64,000 nt of DNA, taken from assembly GCF_018138715.1 (NCBI RefSeq), contig NZ_JAGSHX010000006.1, positions 6,324,001 through 6,388,000 on the forward strand, read 5' to 3'. This stretch comes from Streptomyces asiaticus. Its GTDB lineage: Bacteria > Actinomycetota > Actinomycetes > Streptomycetales > Streptomycetaceae. The position numbers were made by a program, and so were the translations under genes. Each line of letters starts with the position of its first letter. The first letter of the stretch is position 1. The notes under the pieces were generated by a model. It saw only the letters and a program-made list of their open reading frames with translations, was not told the origin of the DNA and did no database searches. This document shows positions 33,512-42,344 of this stretch, one piece after another.

Positions 33512-33877
33512 TCAGCCCCTGACCAGGCAGAAGGGGTGCCCAGCCGGGTCCGTGAGGACCCGCCACCTGTCATTTGGCTGGTGATCCGGCTTGCCCGCGC
33601 CCAGCTCCAGCAGTCGCGCCTCGGCCTCATCCAGGTCGTCGACGGCGAAGTCAAGGTGGAACTGCTGGGGAATGCTCTGTTCGGGCCAGCGGGGAGCGCG
33701 GTAGTCGTCGACCCGTTGGAAGCCGATGAAGAGGCCGTCCTCACAGGTGAGACCGGCGAAGTCGGCATCGGATTTCGGGTGCGGTTCGAGGCCCGTGGCT
33801 TGCTGGTAGAACGTCGCCAAAGCCAGCGGGTCAGGGCAATCGAGCGTTATCGCACGCAACTTCATCTGCGGGGACAT
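33512..33877 (-). CDS. VOC family (glyoxalase/bleomycin-resistance-like) protein
   Basis: A 121-residue vicinal-oxygen-chelate protein with two beta-alpha-beta modules. The first holds ITLDCPDPLALATFYQQATGL; the second holds QFHLDFAVDDLDEAEARLLEL and ends in WRVLTDPAGHPFCLV, the usual C-terminal metal-ligand strand. Members include thiol transferases, dioxygenases and drug-binding proteins; the substrate here is unknown. ATG at 33877 has CGGAGG 6 bases upstream. It stands alone between two damaged loci. Confidence 0.85.
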   Translation of the reverse strand: MSPQMKLRAITLDCPDPLALATFYQQATGLEPHPKSDADFAGLTCEDGLFIGFQRVDDYRAPRWPEQSIPQQFHLDFAVDDLDEAEARLLELGAGKPDHQPNDRWRVLTDPAGHPFCLVRG

Positions 33878-33984
33878 GGCACCTCCGGGGCCGATCGATG
33901 GACCTTCGGGACGCACACCCTAGAGGTGCTGCCGACGCCTGCGTCACCGCCCGCTGCGAGCGAAAGCCAGACCGCTGCCTCGGC

Positions 33985-34370
33985 TCACGACGCCTGCATG
34001 CCGCCGTCGACGGCGAGGACCACTCCGGTGACGTAGGAGGCGCGGTCGCTCAGCAGCCAGGCGGCGGCCTCGGCGACTTCCTCGGGCTCGGCCGCGCGGC
34101 GCGGTCGACGGCGGCGCGCACGCTTGTCGCGTCGGCCAGGTCGCACACCGCGTACTCCGCGGTGCCGCCCGCCGCCCGGATCTGGTCGGCCACCGCTTTG
34201 AGCTGGTCCTCCGTACGGGCCGCGAGGAGTACGCGAGCGCCTTCGCGGGCGAACAGCCGCGCCGCGGCGGCGCCGATGCCGCGGCCGGCGCCGCTGATGA
34301 AGGCGACCTTGCCGGTCAGCAGGCCCGAGGCGGCGGGGGCGGAGGGGGCGGTGGTCTGTGTGTTGTCCAT
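33985..34370 (-). pseudogene. Short-chain dehydrogenase/reductase gene, internally deleted and frameshifted
   Basis: The N-terminal half is normal SDR: VAFISGAGRGIGAAAARLF with the TGxxxGIG-type cofactor site near residue 25, then VCDLADATSVRAAVDRAAR. At about 34095-34105 the frame breaks and continues in another frame with the authentic SDR C-terminus (EPEEVAEAAAWLLSDRASYV, VVLAVDGGMQAS). Roughly 110 residues are missing, including the NAG motif and the catalytic Tyr-x-x-x-Lys, so no active enzyme can be made. The junction is within GCCGCGCGGCGCGG, a likely deletion hotspot. Confidence 0.82.
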
Positions 34371-34459
34371 GCCGATGAGCCTGTGTCCGGCCGCGCGCCC
34401 TCATCCAGGCACCGGCGGTACCTGGATCGGCTGTGTCGGCCCCGTGCACACTCGGGGAC

Positions 34460-35311
34460 ATGGACAGGCGAGAGCTGGGCGGCTTCCTGCGCAGCAGGCG
34501 CGAGCGGATCACCCCCGCCGATGTGGGGCTGCCCGCCGGGCCGAGGCGTCGTACCCCGGGGCTGCGACGCGAGGAGGTGGCGCAGCTGGCGTACATCTCG
34601 ACCGAGTACTACACGCGGCTGGAGCAGGCCCGCGGCCCGCGCCCCTCGCGCGAGGTGCTGGCCGGTCTGACCCGTGCCCTGCGTCTGTCGGACGCCGAGC
34701 GCGTCCACCTGCACTACCTCGCCGGGGCCCCGCCCGCCCCGCCGTCGGGACCCTCCCGCGAGGTGCGCCCGAGCGTCCTGGACCTGCTGCGACGGCTGCC
34801 GCACGCCGCGGCACTCGTACTGTCCGCGGCCTATGAGGTGATCGCCCACAACGACCTGGCGGCCGCCCTCCTGGAGGACTTCTCCGCCCTGCCCCGGCAC
34901 CAGCGCAACTTCCTGCGCCGTACCTTCCTCGACTCGCGAGTGGGGGAGCGGCAGTGGTACAGCCGGTCCGGCATGGAGGTTTTCGGCCGTACCGCGGCCC
35001 GGCACCTGCGGGCCGCCGCCGCCCGCTACCCCGACGACCCCGAAGTGGCCACGCTGGTGAATGACCTGCTCGCCGGCAGCCCGGAGTTCGCCCGGCTGTG
35101 GGCCGCCTACGAGATGTCGGTCGAACCCGCCCCGCAGAAGACCTTTCGGCACCCCCTGATCGGTCCCATCACCCTCAACTGCGATGTCCTGGACATCGCC
35201 GACCGGGACCAGCGAGTCGTGATCTACACGGCCGATCCCGGCTCCCCGGCAGAGGAGGCTCTGCGGCTGCTGTCGGTGATCGGCACCCAGCGCATGGACG
35301 TACCCGGTTGA
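34460..35311 (+). CDS. XRE regulator with MmyB-like ligand-binding domain
   Basis: This 283-residue regulator has an HTH (residues 35-75, including TPGLRREEVAQLAYISTEYY) and a C-terminal PAS-like MmyB domain (residues 100-270, including FGRTAARHLRAAAARYPDD and KTFRHPLIGPITLNCDVL). MmyB-type regulators often control an adjacent divergent oxidoreductase in response to a hydrophobic ligand. Here that oxidoreductase is the broken SDR gene at 33985-34370, so the regulator may have lost its target. ATG at 34460 follows a weak GGGGA site. Confidence 0.87.
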   Translation: MDRRELGGFLRSRRERITPADVGLPAGPRRRTPGLRREEVAQLAYISTEYYTRLEQARGPRPSREVLAGLTRALRLSDAERVHLHYLAGAPPAPPSGPSREVRPSVLDLLRRLPHAAALVLSAAYEVIAHNDLAAALLEDFSALPRHQRNFLRRTFLDSRVGERQWYSRSGMEVFGRTAARHLRAAAARYPDDPEVATLVNDLLAGSPEFARLWAAYEMSVEPAPQKTFRHPLIGPITLNCDVLDIADRDQRVVIYTADPGSPAEEALRLLSVIGTQRMDVPG

Positions 35312-35362
35312 CCGCGCTGTATAGCTGTATAAGGGCCAGGGCTCGGGCCGCCAGGGCCAGGG
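35312..35362. repeat. GGGCCAGGGCT microsatellite between convergent genes
   Basis: Short imperfect repeats of AGGGCC/AGGGCT fill the gap between the MmyB-type regulator and the phosphotransferase gene and run into the latter's 3' end. Confidence 0.55.
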
Positions 35363-36391
35363 CTAGGGCCGTCGCGAGGGCAGTGGCCGAAGCGCGGGCC
35401 AGCGGGTGAGCATCGCGCCGCGCATGGCCTCGGCGAGTCGCCCCAGATGCTCGAGCTCCCCGCCGTTCGCGGTCATCCGGCCGACGATCCCGAGACGGTG
35501 GACGAGTCGCTGGCGGGCCGTCGCCGTGCCCCACCGCCAGTCCCCATGGGGGACCTTGGACAGGTGGTCGGCGGTTCCCCGGTGAGCCCGTTCGACGAGC
35601 GCGTCGCCTCGGAGCAGCCAGCCCGCGCAGGCGTCGGTGAGATCGCCCTGGACATCGGCGCCTGTCGCACGGCGCCAGGCGGTGCGGTAGGCGGCCTCCG
35701 CCGCGTCCAGCAGTGGCTGGGCCGGGGCCGTGGCGCACCAGCAGGTCGGGAAGCCGATGCGCAGATAGGCGAGTTCCATGAGCCCATTGCCGAGCGCGGC
35801 CTGTTCGAAGTCGATGAATCTGACCCCGCTGCCGGTGTGGATGTCGTTGCCGGGGCAGGGGTCGCCGTGCAGCAGGGCGTGTCCGGGCGCGTGGGTCAGA
35901 CGGTTCACGAGGTCGTCCAGCTCGGTCCGTACGGCGGATGGCACCGTGCGGCCGAGCGCCCGGGCGAGTCCGAGGAAGGAGCCGATGTCGTCTTTCGTGG
36001 GGCCGGACCAGACGGGGAGGAGGCCGACGTCGTCAGGGGTGGTGGCCGCGTGGAGCCGGGCCAGTGCCTCGGCATAGCCGATCACCCAGTCGTCGGCCGG
36101 TGGCTGATCGCCCAAGTCCTCCAGGATCAGCACCCGTTCATCGGGGTCGGTACCGAGGAGCCGTGGCGCGACGGGCGGGTCGACCCGGGACGCGAGGCGT
36201 AACGCGGCCACCTCGCGGGCGTATCTCCCGGCGGCCTCCGGGCCCTCGATGAGCTGCTTGACCACCACCGGTGTGCCGGACAGCTCGGCCCGCCACACCC
36301 GCGATCGCGGGCTGCTCTCCAGCCCGCGGACCCGGCGGGGCGAACCCAGTTCGGCCCGCAGCTTCTCCCCGAACGGGGGCGGTGCGCACAT
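35363..36391 (-). CDS. Aminoglycoside-phosphotransferase-like kinase
   Basis: A 342-residue kinase of the APH/choline-kinase fold. The N-lobe has VVVKQLIEG with the ATP-binding Lys near residue 44. The catalytic Brenner motif ALLHGDPCPGND lies near residue 173, and the metal-binding FIDFEQAALG follows about 15 residues later. Such proteins phosphorylate aminoglycosides, other antibiotics or metabolites; the substrate cannot be told. ATG at 36391 was chosen over 36415 as the usual start position. It is divergent from the SARP gene, about 260 bases away. Confidence 0.85.
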   Translation of the reverse strand: MCAPPPFGEKLRAELGSPRRVRGLESSPRSRVWRAELSGTPVVVKQLIEGPEAAGRYAREVAALRLASRVDPPVAPRLLGTDPDERVLILEDLGDQPPADDWVIGYAEALARLHAATTPDDVGLLPVWSGPTKDDIGSFLGLARALGRTVPSAVRTELDDLVNRLTHAPGHALLHGDPCPGNDIHTGSGVRFIDFEQAALGNGLMELAYLRIGFPTCWCATAPAQPLLDAAEAAYRTAWRRATGADVQGDLTDACAGWLLRGDALVERAHRGTADHLSKVPHGDWRWGTATARQRLVHRLGIVGRMTANGGELEHLGRLAEAMRGAMLTRWPALRPLPSRRP

Positions 36392-36651
36392 GCCCCGATC
36401 CTGCCATGTGGCCACCGCGACACGGGGAAGTGGACCTCGCGGGGCCTGACCTCCAGGTCGCTCAGGCCGTCGGGCGTCGTGCCCATCTCGCGGGCGAGGC
36501 CGCTCCGGTCATCGCCCGCGCAGGGGACATCATCCTCGGCCTCCCGCACGGCAACCCCGGGGATGCCCCCAGGACGTGCGTCGCTGATCCTCGCTGTTCG
36601 GCCGTTGGCGGCCCAAGCCGCCTCGCGACACGCCCGTGGCAAAATCAGCGG

Positions 36652-39600
36652 GTGCAGATCGGGATGCTGGGGCCACTCGAGGTTCGCACGGACGACGGCG
36701 GCTCGGCCGACGTGCCGGGGGCGCGGTTGCGCGGACTGCTGGTCGCCCTCGCGCTCAGGCCGGGGCAGGTGGTCCCGAAGGCGTCGCTCGTCGACTGGAT
36801 CTGGGGGGAGCAGCCGCCCGCCGATGCGGCGAACGCCCTGCAACGCCTGGTTTCCCGGCTGCGGAAGGCGCTGCCGGGCGGGGTGATCGAGGGGCAGCCG
36901 GACGGCTATCGGCTGCTGGTGGAGCCCGATGCCGTGGATGCCGTGCGGTTCGAACGGCTCGTCGGCGCGGGCCGGGCCCGTGCCGAGGACGGGGCCCGGC
37001 GGGTGCGGCTGTTGCGCGAGGGCCTCGAACTGTGGCGCGGTGCGGCCATGCAGGACGTCGGTCCGCAGGACAGCGCCGCGTTCGAGGCCGCGGTCGTACG
37101 GCTCGAGGGGTTGCGGCTGACCGCCACGGAGGAGCGGGCCGAGGCGGAGGTCACCCTCGGGCGCGGTGCGGAGCTGGTGCCGGAGCTGACCGACCTGGTG
37201 GCGGCGCATCCGGTGCGGGAACGGCTCGTCGCCGCGCTGATGCGCGCCCTCGTCGCGGCCGGTCGGGACAGCGAGGCGTTGCAGGTGTACCAGCGCGCGC
37301 GGGAGGCGCTGGCCGACGCGCTGGGTGTCGACCCCTCGCCGGAGCTGGCCGCGTTGCACGTCGCGCTGTTGCGGGGCGAGCTGGGGCGACAGGAGGAGAG
37401 CCGTAAGAGCAACCTGCGCGCCGAGCTGACCAGCTTCGTCGGCCGGGGCGCCGATGTCGCCGCGGTCCGCGGGCTGATCGCCGAGCACCGGCTCACCACC
37501 GTGATCGGACCGGGCGGTGCGGGAAAGACCCGGCTGGCCACGGAGACCGCGCGCACGCTGCTCGGCGAAGGCGAACCGCCGGACGGGGCCTGGCTGGTGG
37601 AGCTCGCCGCCATCGGCGCGGACGGCGACGTGGCGCAGTCGGCGCTCGCCGGTCTCGGCCTGCGGGACGCCCTGCTCGGCGCGGCCCCGAACGCGGAGCT
37701 GACGGACCGGCTCATCGCCGCGGTCCGCGAGCGGGAGGCGCTGCTGATCCTGGACAACTGCGAGCATGTGATCGAGTCGGCGGCGGTGTTCGCCCACCGG
37801 GTGCTCGGGGAGTGCCGGCGGCTGCGGATCCTGGCGACGAGCCGGGAACCGCTCGGCATCACCGGGGAGGCGCTGTGGCCGGTCGAGCCGCTGGCCCTGC
37901 CGGAGGGGGACGCGGGCCCGGGGGAGATCGGGGCCTCGCCCGCCGTTCAGCTGCTGCGGGACCGGGCCGGGGCGGTGCGCCGGGGCCTCGCGGCCGACGC
38001 CCATACGCTGGCGACGATGGTGCGGGTCTGCCGGGCGCTGGACGGGATGCCACTGGCGATCGAACTGGCCGCGGCCCGGTTGCGCACCATGTCCATCGAC
38101 CAGCTCGCCCACCGGCTCGACGACCGGTTCCGCCTGCTGACCAGCGGCAGCCGCACCGCGCTGCCGCGGCACAAGACGCTGCGCGCGGTGGTCGACTGGA
38201 GCTGGGAGCTGCTCACCGACGCCGAACGGATGGTGCTGCGGAGACTCTCGGTGTTCTCGGGCGGGGCGAGCCTGGAGGCCGCCGAGCGGGTCTGCGCGGG
38301 CGACGGAGTCGAGCGGGACCAGGTGTTGGAGCTGCTCACCGCGCTGACCGAGAAGTCGCTGCTGGTCGCCGAGGGCGGCGGCGCCCCGCGCTACCGCATG
38401 ATCGGCACGATCAGGGAGTACGCCGGGCACCGGCTCGCGGAGGCGGGGGAGTCGGACCTGGCGCGCCAGGCGCATCTCGCCCACTTCACCGAGCTCACCG
38501 AGACCGCGGAACCGCGGCTGCGCCGCGCCGAGCAGATGGAGTGGCTGGCCACGCTCGAGGCCGAGCACGACAACATCGGCGCGGCGATGCGCGGCGCGCT
38601 CGCGGCGGGCGAGGCGGGGGCGGCGATGCGGCTCGCGGCGGGCGCGGGCTGGTACTGGTGGCTCGGCGGGCGCAGGACCGAGGGCCTGGAGCTGATCACC
38701 GCGGCCACCAGGACGCCAGGGGAGGTGCCCGACGACGTACGGGCCTTGGTGTACGCGATGATCGTGCACTTCGTGACCTCCGGGCGGGGCGATGAGCGCC
38801 AGGCCGCCGAGTGGATCCACGAGGCGCACCGGCTCAGCCTGCGCGGCCACCACCACCCGGGGGTGAAGTTCATCGCGGTGCTGGAACGCATGCTGCACAC
38901 GCCCGAAGCGGCCCTGACCGCGTTCGCACCGCTGCTGGACGACGAGGACCCCTGGGTGCGGGCGCTGGCCCGGTGGCACATGGGCAAGATGCGGATCGTG
39001 TTCGGCAGGGACGGGCGGGACGGGCGAGATGGCCGTAACGGGCCGGAGGGGCAGGAGGGGCAGGACCAGGAGGGCCGGGACGGCCGGGACCGGCAGGACC
39101 AGGACGGCCGGGACAGCCAGGACCAGCAGGGCGGCCCCACCGCGGAGGCGTACCTGGAGGCGGCGCTCACCGAGTTCCGGGCGCTCGGCGAGCGGTACGG
39201 GATCTCGCTCGCCCTGACCGAGCTGGCGAACCTGCTCGCCGTACGCGGCGACTTCGCCGGTGCGTGCGAGCACTACGAGCAGGCGATCGCGGTCGTCAGC
39301 GAGGTCGGTGCCACCGAGGACGTCATCCGGATGCGGTCCCGGCAGGCGCAGCTGTACTGGCTGCTGGGCGACAAGGACGCCGGCGCGGCCGCCATCGCCG
39401 AGGCGCGGCGCTGCGCGGAGCGGGTCACCTGGCCGGACGCGCTGGCCGAGCTGGCCTTCGCGAGGGCGGAACTCGCCCGGTGGGACGGCGACGCCGAGGA
39501 GGCGCACCGGCAACTCGGCCTCGCGACGGCCATGCTGGGCGGCGACGCGGAGCGGGCGGACATCCGCGCGGTGAGGCACGACCTGCTCGGCTACCTCGCC

Positions 39601-39918
39601 GACGACCTCGACGAGGTGCGGGCGCACCGCGCGGCGGCCTGCGAGGCTGCGGTCGAGGTGGGACACGCGCTGCTGATCGCGCATGTGCTCGTCGGGGTCG
39701 CGGACCTGGCACTGCGGCGCGGCGAGTACGAGCAGGCCGCGCGGCTGCTCGCGGCGAGCACGGGCGTACGCGGGGTGCGGGACCGCGCCCACCCGGACCT
39801 GGCCCGGATCGAGCGGGCCGCGCGGTGCCGCCTCGGCGAAGCGGAGTTCGCCGAGGCGACGCGGGACGGGACGCGCACCAGCTGGACCCGTCTGGCCGAG
39901 GTCACGCTCGCTTCCTGA
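36652..39918 (+). CDS. SARP/AfsR-type regulator with BTAD, NB-ARC and TPR regions
   Basis: A 1088-residue regulator. The N-terminal winged-helix DNA-binding domain is at residues 1-90, beginning VQIGMLGPLEVR, and the BTAD domain at about 95-245 (RERLVAALMRALVAAGRDSEAL). An NB-ARC-type ATPase follows, with Walker A GPGGAGKTRL near 286 and Walker B LLILDNCEHV near 363. C-terminal TPR-like repeats complete it. Residues about 785-827 are a charged GRDGRDGRNG/QDQ insertion. Proteins of this layout activate antibiotic or export genes in Streptomyces. GTG at 36652 has no ribosome-binding site; leaderless expression is possible. It converges on an ABC exporter operon that it may control. Confidence 0.9.
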   Translation: MQIGMLGPLEVRTDDGGSADVPGARLRGLLVALALRPGQVVPKASLVDWIWGEQPPADAANALQRLVSRLRKALPGGVIEGQPDGYRLLVEPDAVDAVRFERLVGAGRARAEDGARRVRLLREGLELWRGAAMQDVGPQDSAAFEAAVVRLEGLRLTATEERAEAEVTLGRGAELVPELTDLVAAHPVRERLVAALMRALVAAGRDSEALQVYQRAREALADALGVDPSPELAALHVALLRGELGRQEESRKSNLRAELTSFVGRGADVAAVRGLIAEHRLTTVIGPGGAGKTRLATETARTLLGEGEPPDGAWLVELAAIGADGDVAQSALAGLGLRDALLGAAPNAELTDRLIAAVREREALLILDNCEHVIESAAVFAHRVLGECRRLRILATSREPLGITGEALWPVEPLALPEGDAGPGEIGASPAVQLLRDRAGAVRRGLAADAHTLATMVRVCRALDGMPLAIELAAARLRTMSIDQLAHRLDDRFRLLTSGSRTALPRHKTLRAVVDWSWELLTDAERMVLRRLSVFSGGASLEAAERVCAGDGVERDQVLELLTALTEKSLLVAEGGGAPRYRMIGTIREYAGHRLAEAGESDLARQAHLAHFTELTETAEPRLRRAEQMEWLATLEAEHDNIGAAMRGALAAGEAGAAMRLAAGAGWYWWLGGRRTEGLELITAATRTPGEVPDDVRALVYAMIVHFVTSGRGDERQAAEWIHEAHRLSLRGHHHPGVKFIAVLERMLHTPEAALTAFAPLLDDEDPWVRALARWHMGKMRIVFGRDGRDGRDGRNGPEGQEGQDQEGRDGRDRQDQDGRDSQDQQGGPTAEAYLEAALTEFRALGERYGISLALTELANLLAVRGDFAGACEHYEQAIAVVSEVGATEDVIRMRSRQAQLYWLLGDKDAGAAAIAEARRCAERVTWPDALAELAFARAELARWDGDAEEAHRQLGLATAMLGGDAERADIRAVRHDLLGYLADDLDEVRAHRAAACEAAVEVGHALLIAHVLVGVADLALRRGEYEQAARLLAASTGVRGVRDRAHPDLARIERAARCRLGEAEFAEATRDGTRTSWTRLAEVTLAS

Positions 39919-39988
39919 GGTCACGCTCGCTTCCTGAACGAGGTCACGCTCGCTCCTGAACCAGGTCACGCGCGCTTCCTGAACGTGG
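39897..39988. repeat. Direct repeats shared by two convergent 3' ends
   Basis: Four copies of (G/C)AGGTCACGCTCGCTTCCTGA, slightly diverged, run from the last codons of the SARP gene (near 39898), through the gap, into the last codons of the ABC permease gene on the other strand (near 39963). Copies begin near 39898, 39917, 39941 and 39962. The repeat supplies stop codons for the plus-strand gene. Confidence 0.75.
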
Positions 39989-40730
39989 CGATCGCCCACA
40001 CGTACCCGACGAGCGTGAACCCGACGGACCAGGCGACGGCCGCGAACGCGTCGCCGGTCGACGGATGGCCGCCCGACAGCAGCCCGCGCAGCGTCTCGAT
40101 GATCGGGGTGAAGGGCTGGTACTCCGCGAACTGCCGCACACCGGTCCCCATCGTGTCCGCGGGTACGAACGCGCTGCTCAGGAACGGCAGCATGATCAGC
40201 GGCACGGTGGCCATGCCCGCCGACTCCACGGTCTTCGCGGCCAGACCCATGGCGACCGTGAGCCAGCTGGTCGCGAAGGCGAGCAACAGCATGAGGCCGA
40301 TCACGGCGAGCCACTGGAGGAAGCTCGCATGCGGACGGAACCCCATCGCGAAGCCGACGCCGATGATGACCGCGTCGGCGATCAGACTGCGCACAGTGGT
40401 GGAGACGACATAACCGGCCAGCACGGCGCCGTGGGAGACGTCCATGGCCTTGAACCGGTTGTTGATGCCCTTCGTCATATCGCCGTTCACGGCCGCCGCG
40501 GTCGGGCCCAACCCGTAGGTGATGGCCATGACGGTCAGGCCCGGTACGGCGTAGTCGACGTACTCGCCCGTGACCTTGAAGGCGCCGCCGAAGACGTAGA
40601 CGAACATCAGCATCATCACGACGGGGAACAGGACCGCCTGGAAGACCGTGACCGGATTCCTGACCGTGTGCTTGAAGTTGCGACGCAGCATGATCGCCGC
40701 GTCGCCGAACGACGTCGAGACAGTGCTCAT
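39966..40730 (-). CDS. ABC-2 type exporter permease (DrrB-like)
   Basis: A 254-residue membrane protein with six predicted helices, of the daunorubicin-resistance DrrB type. It has LRRNFKHTVRNPVTVFQAVLF before helix 1 and the ABC-2 signature region VPADTMGTGVRQFAEYQPFTPIIETLRGLL near residue 200. It works with the ATPase encoded immediately upstream (ATGA overlap at 40727-40730) to export an antibiotic or lipid-like compound. The last codons (TFRKRA) lie in a repeat shared with the SARP gene. Confidence 0.92.
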   Translation of the reverse strand: MSTVSTSFGDAAIMLRRNFKHTVRNPVTVFQAVLFPVVMMLMFVYVFGGAFKVTGEYVDYAVPGLTVMAITYGLGPTAAAVNGDMTKGINNRFKAMDVSHGAVLAGYVVSTTVRSLIADAVIIGVGFAMGFRPHASFLQWLAVIGLMLLLAFATSWLTVAMGLAAKTVESAGMATVPLIMLPFLSSAFVPADTMGTGVRQFAEYQPFTPIIETLRGLLSGGHPSTGDAFAAVAWSVGFTLVGYVWAIATFRKRA

Positions 40731-41710
40731 TCCGCGATCGCCTCCGTGGTGGCGGGTGTGGGGTGTGTGGTCCGCGTGGTGTCCGCGGCCTGTGTGGCAT
40801 GACCGGTCAGGGCGAAGAAGACGTCATCGAGGTCCGGTGTGTGCACCGAAAACTCTTCCGCGGTGATCGTCTGTTCATCGAGCTTGTCCAGCAGGGCGCG
40901 CAGCGACTTCGAGTCACCGTTGCTGGGCACCCGCAGCGTCAGCTCCTGATCGTCCCGCGTGGACCCGGGCAGGGCCCCCGCCGCCGCGTCGAGTTCGCGG
41001 AGACCGGCGAACCGGAGCCGGACATGGGTGCCGGGGACCTGGCGCTTGAGCTCCTCGGAGGTGCCCTGGGCGACCAGACGGCCCTGGTCGAGCACCGCGA
41101 TCCGGTCGGCGAGCTGGTCGGCTTCGTCGAGGTACTGGGTGGTGAGGAAGATGGTGGTGCCGTCGGCCACCAACTCGCGGACGATGCCCCACATCGCGCG
41201 CCTGCTGCGCGGGTCAAGACCGGTCGTCGGCTCGTCCAGGAAGATGATCCGCGGGCTGCCGACCAGCGTCATCGCCAGGTCCAGCTTCCGGCGCATACCG
41301 CCCGAGTAGGTCGCCGCCATCTTGTCCGCCGACTCCACCAGGTCGAACCGCTCCAGCAGCCGCCCGACCACCTGGTCACCGGAGCGCACGCGCTTCAGAT
41401 CCGCCATCAGCCGCAGGTTCTCCCGGCCCGACAGCAGGTCGTCCACGGCGGCGAACTGACCGGTCACGCCGATGACCGCGCGTACCTCCTTGATCCCGGT
41501 CACCACGTCGTGCCCGGCGACGCGCACCGTCCCGGCGTCGGCCTTCATCAACGTCGTCAGGACGTTCACCGTCGTCGTCTTGCCCGCCCCGTTCGGGCCG
41601 AGCATGGAAAAAACCGATCCCGCGGCGACCTCGAAGTCGATGCCGTCGAGCACGACTTTGTCGCCATATGCCTTGCGCAGTCCGGAAACTGCGATCGCCG
41701 AACTCTTCAT
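40727..41710 (-). CDS. ABC exporter ATP-binding protein (DrrA-like)
   Basis: A 327-residue ATPase. Walker A is MLGPNGAGKTTTVNVL near residue 38, the signature is YSGGMRRKLDLAM near 135, and Walker B is IIFLDEPTTGLDPRSRR near 155. The DrrA-type C-terminal domain includes HTPDLDDVFFALTG. A Thr/Pro-rich tail follows (TTRTTHPTPATTE). It energises the DrrB-like permease. ATG at 41710 (MKSSAIAVSGL) fits the family; the frame remains open upstream but lacks similarity there. Confidence 0.94.
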   Translation of the reverse strand: MKSSAIAVSGLRKAYGDKVVLDGIDFEVAAGSVFSMLGPNGAGKTTTVNVLTTLMKADAGTVRVAGHDVVTGIKEVRAVIGVTGQFAAVDDLLSGRENLRLMADLKRVRSGDQVVGRLLERFDLVESADKMAATYSGGMRRKLDLAMTLVGSPRIIFLDEPTTGLDPRSRRAMWGIVRELVADGTTIFLTTQYLDEADQLADRIAVLDQGRLVAQGTSEELKRQVPGTHVRLRFAGLRELDAAAGALPGSTRDDQELTLRVPSNGDSKSLRALLDKLDEQTITAEEFSVHTPDLDDVFFALTGHATQAADTTRTTHPTPATTEAIAE

Positions 41711-41833
41711 GCCCAACACGGTTCCGGCTGGGCCTGACACCCGCCTGTCACGCCCCTGACACGGCCCCTGACACGGCGTTGTGCCCTTCTCGACCCTGGC
41801 CGTCGCGGAGGTCACGCGCAGTTCGAGCGGAGG

Positions 41834-42262
41834 TCAGAAGGTGAAGCGACTTACGGTCTCCGGGTGGATGACGAGCCGAATCTGTTCCGTGGCCAGGATC
41901 CCGGCGAGGTCATCGGCGCGGGCCGGGTCGTCGAGGTCCCAGTAGCGGGCGGCCAGGCGGGCGCACAGCTCATGTGCTCCGTCGGACTCCACCGAGACGC
42001 GGCCGGCGACCGACAGCCAGCGCTCGCGTTCACCCACGGGGGCGGCGACGACGATCGAGGCGCGGGGGTCGCGGCGCAGACGCCGCACCTTGAGCGAGTC
42101 CGGGGCAGTGAACAGCTGGATCGTGCCCTCGGCCGTGGCCTCGAACCACACCGGCCGGGGCTGCGGCGGAACCGGCCCCTCGGCCACGGACAGGAACCCG
42201 TGCAGGGGGCGGCGGAGGAACTCGAGATCCTGGGCGGTCAGCGAACTGGCGTCGTTGCTCAT
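41834..42262 (-). CDS. Pyridoxamine-5'-phosphate-oxidase-like (FMN/F420-binding) protein
   Basis: A 142-residue split-barrel protein of the PPOX/F420-dependent family. It has LRRPLHGFLSVAE near residue 16, PRPVWFEATAEGTIQLFTA near 36, and SLKVRRLRRDPRASIVVAA near 56. Members use FMN or F420 to reduce or bind small molecules, or act in heme handling. Function here is unassigned. It is divergent from an AraC-family regulator gene 82 bases away, which may control it. Confidence 0.85.
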   Translation of the reverse strand: MSNDASSLTAQDLEFLRRPLHGFLSVAEGPVPPQPRPVWFEATAEGTIQLFTAPDSLKVRRLRRDPRASIVVAAPVGERERWLSVAGRVSVESDGAHELCARLAARYWDLDDPARADDLAGILATEQIRLVIHPETVSRFTF

Positions 42263-42344
42263 GACGCCGATTGAACACGGCCGACTCGGACGACCCCATA
42301 GGTGAAGAGCCGGATCACCTGTGTATTCGTCTAACCTCACTGAG

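Noticed and set aside
39000..39135. Collagen-like segment in the SARP regulator
   Set aside because: The GRDG repeats lack the Gly-X-Y periodicity over enough length and lie inside a TPR region; more likely a charged linker expansion.
36127..40800. Open minus-strand frame of over 1500 codons antisense to the SARP gene
   Set aside because: GC-rich third positions keep it open; the plus-strand SARP has clear BTAD and NB-ARC motifs while this frame has no domain.
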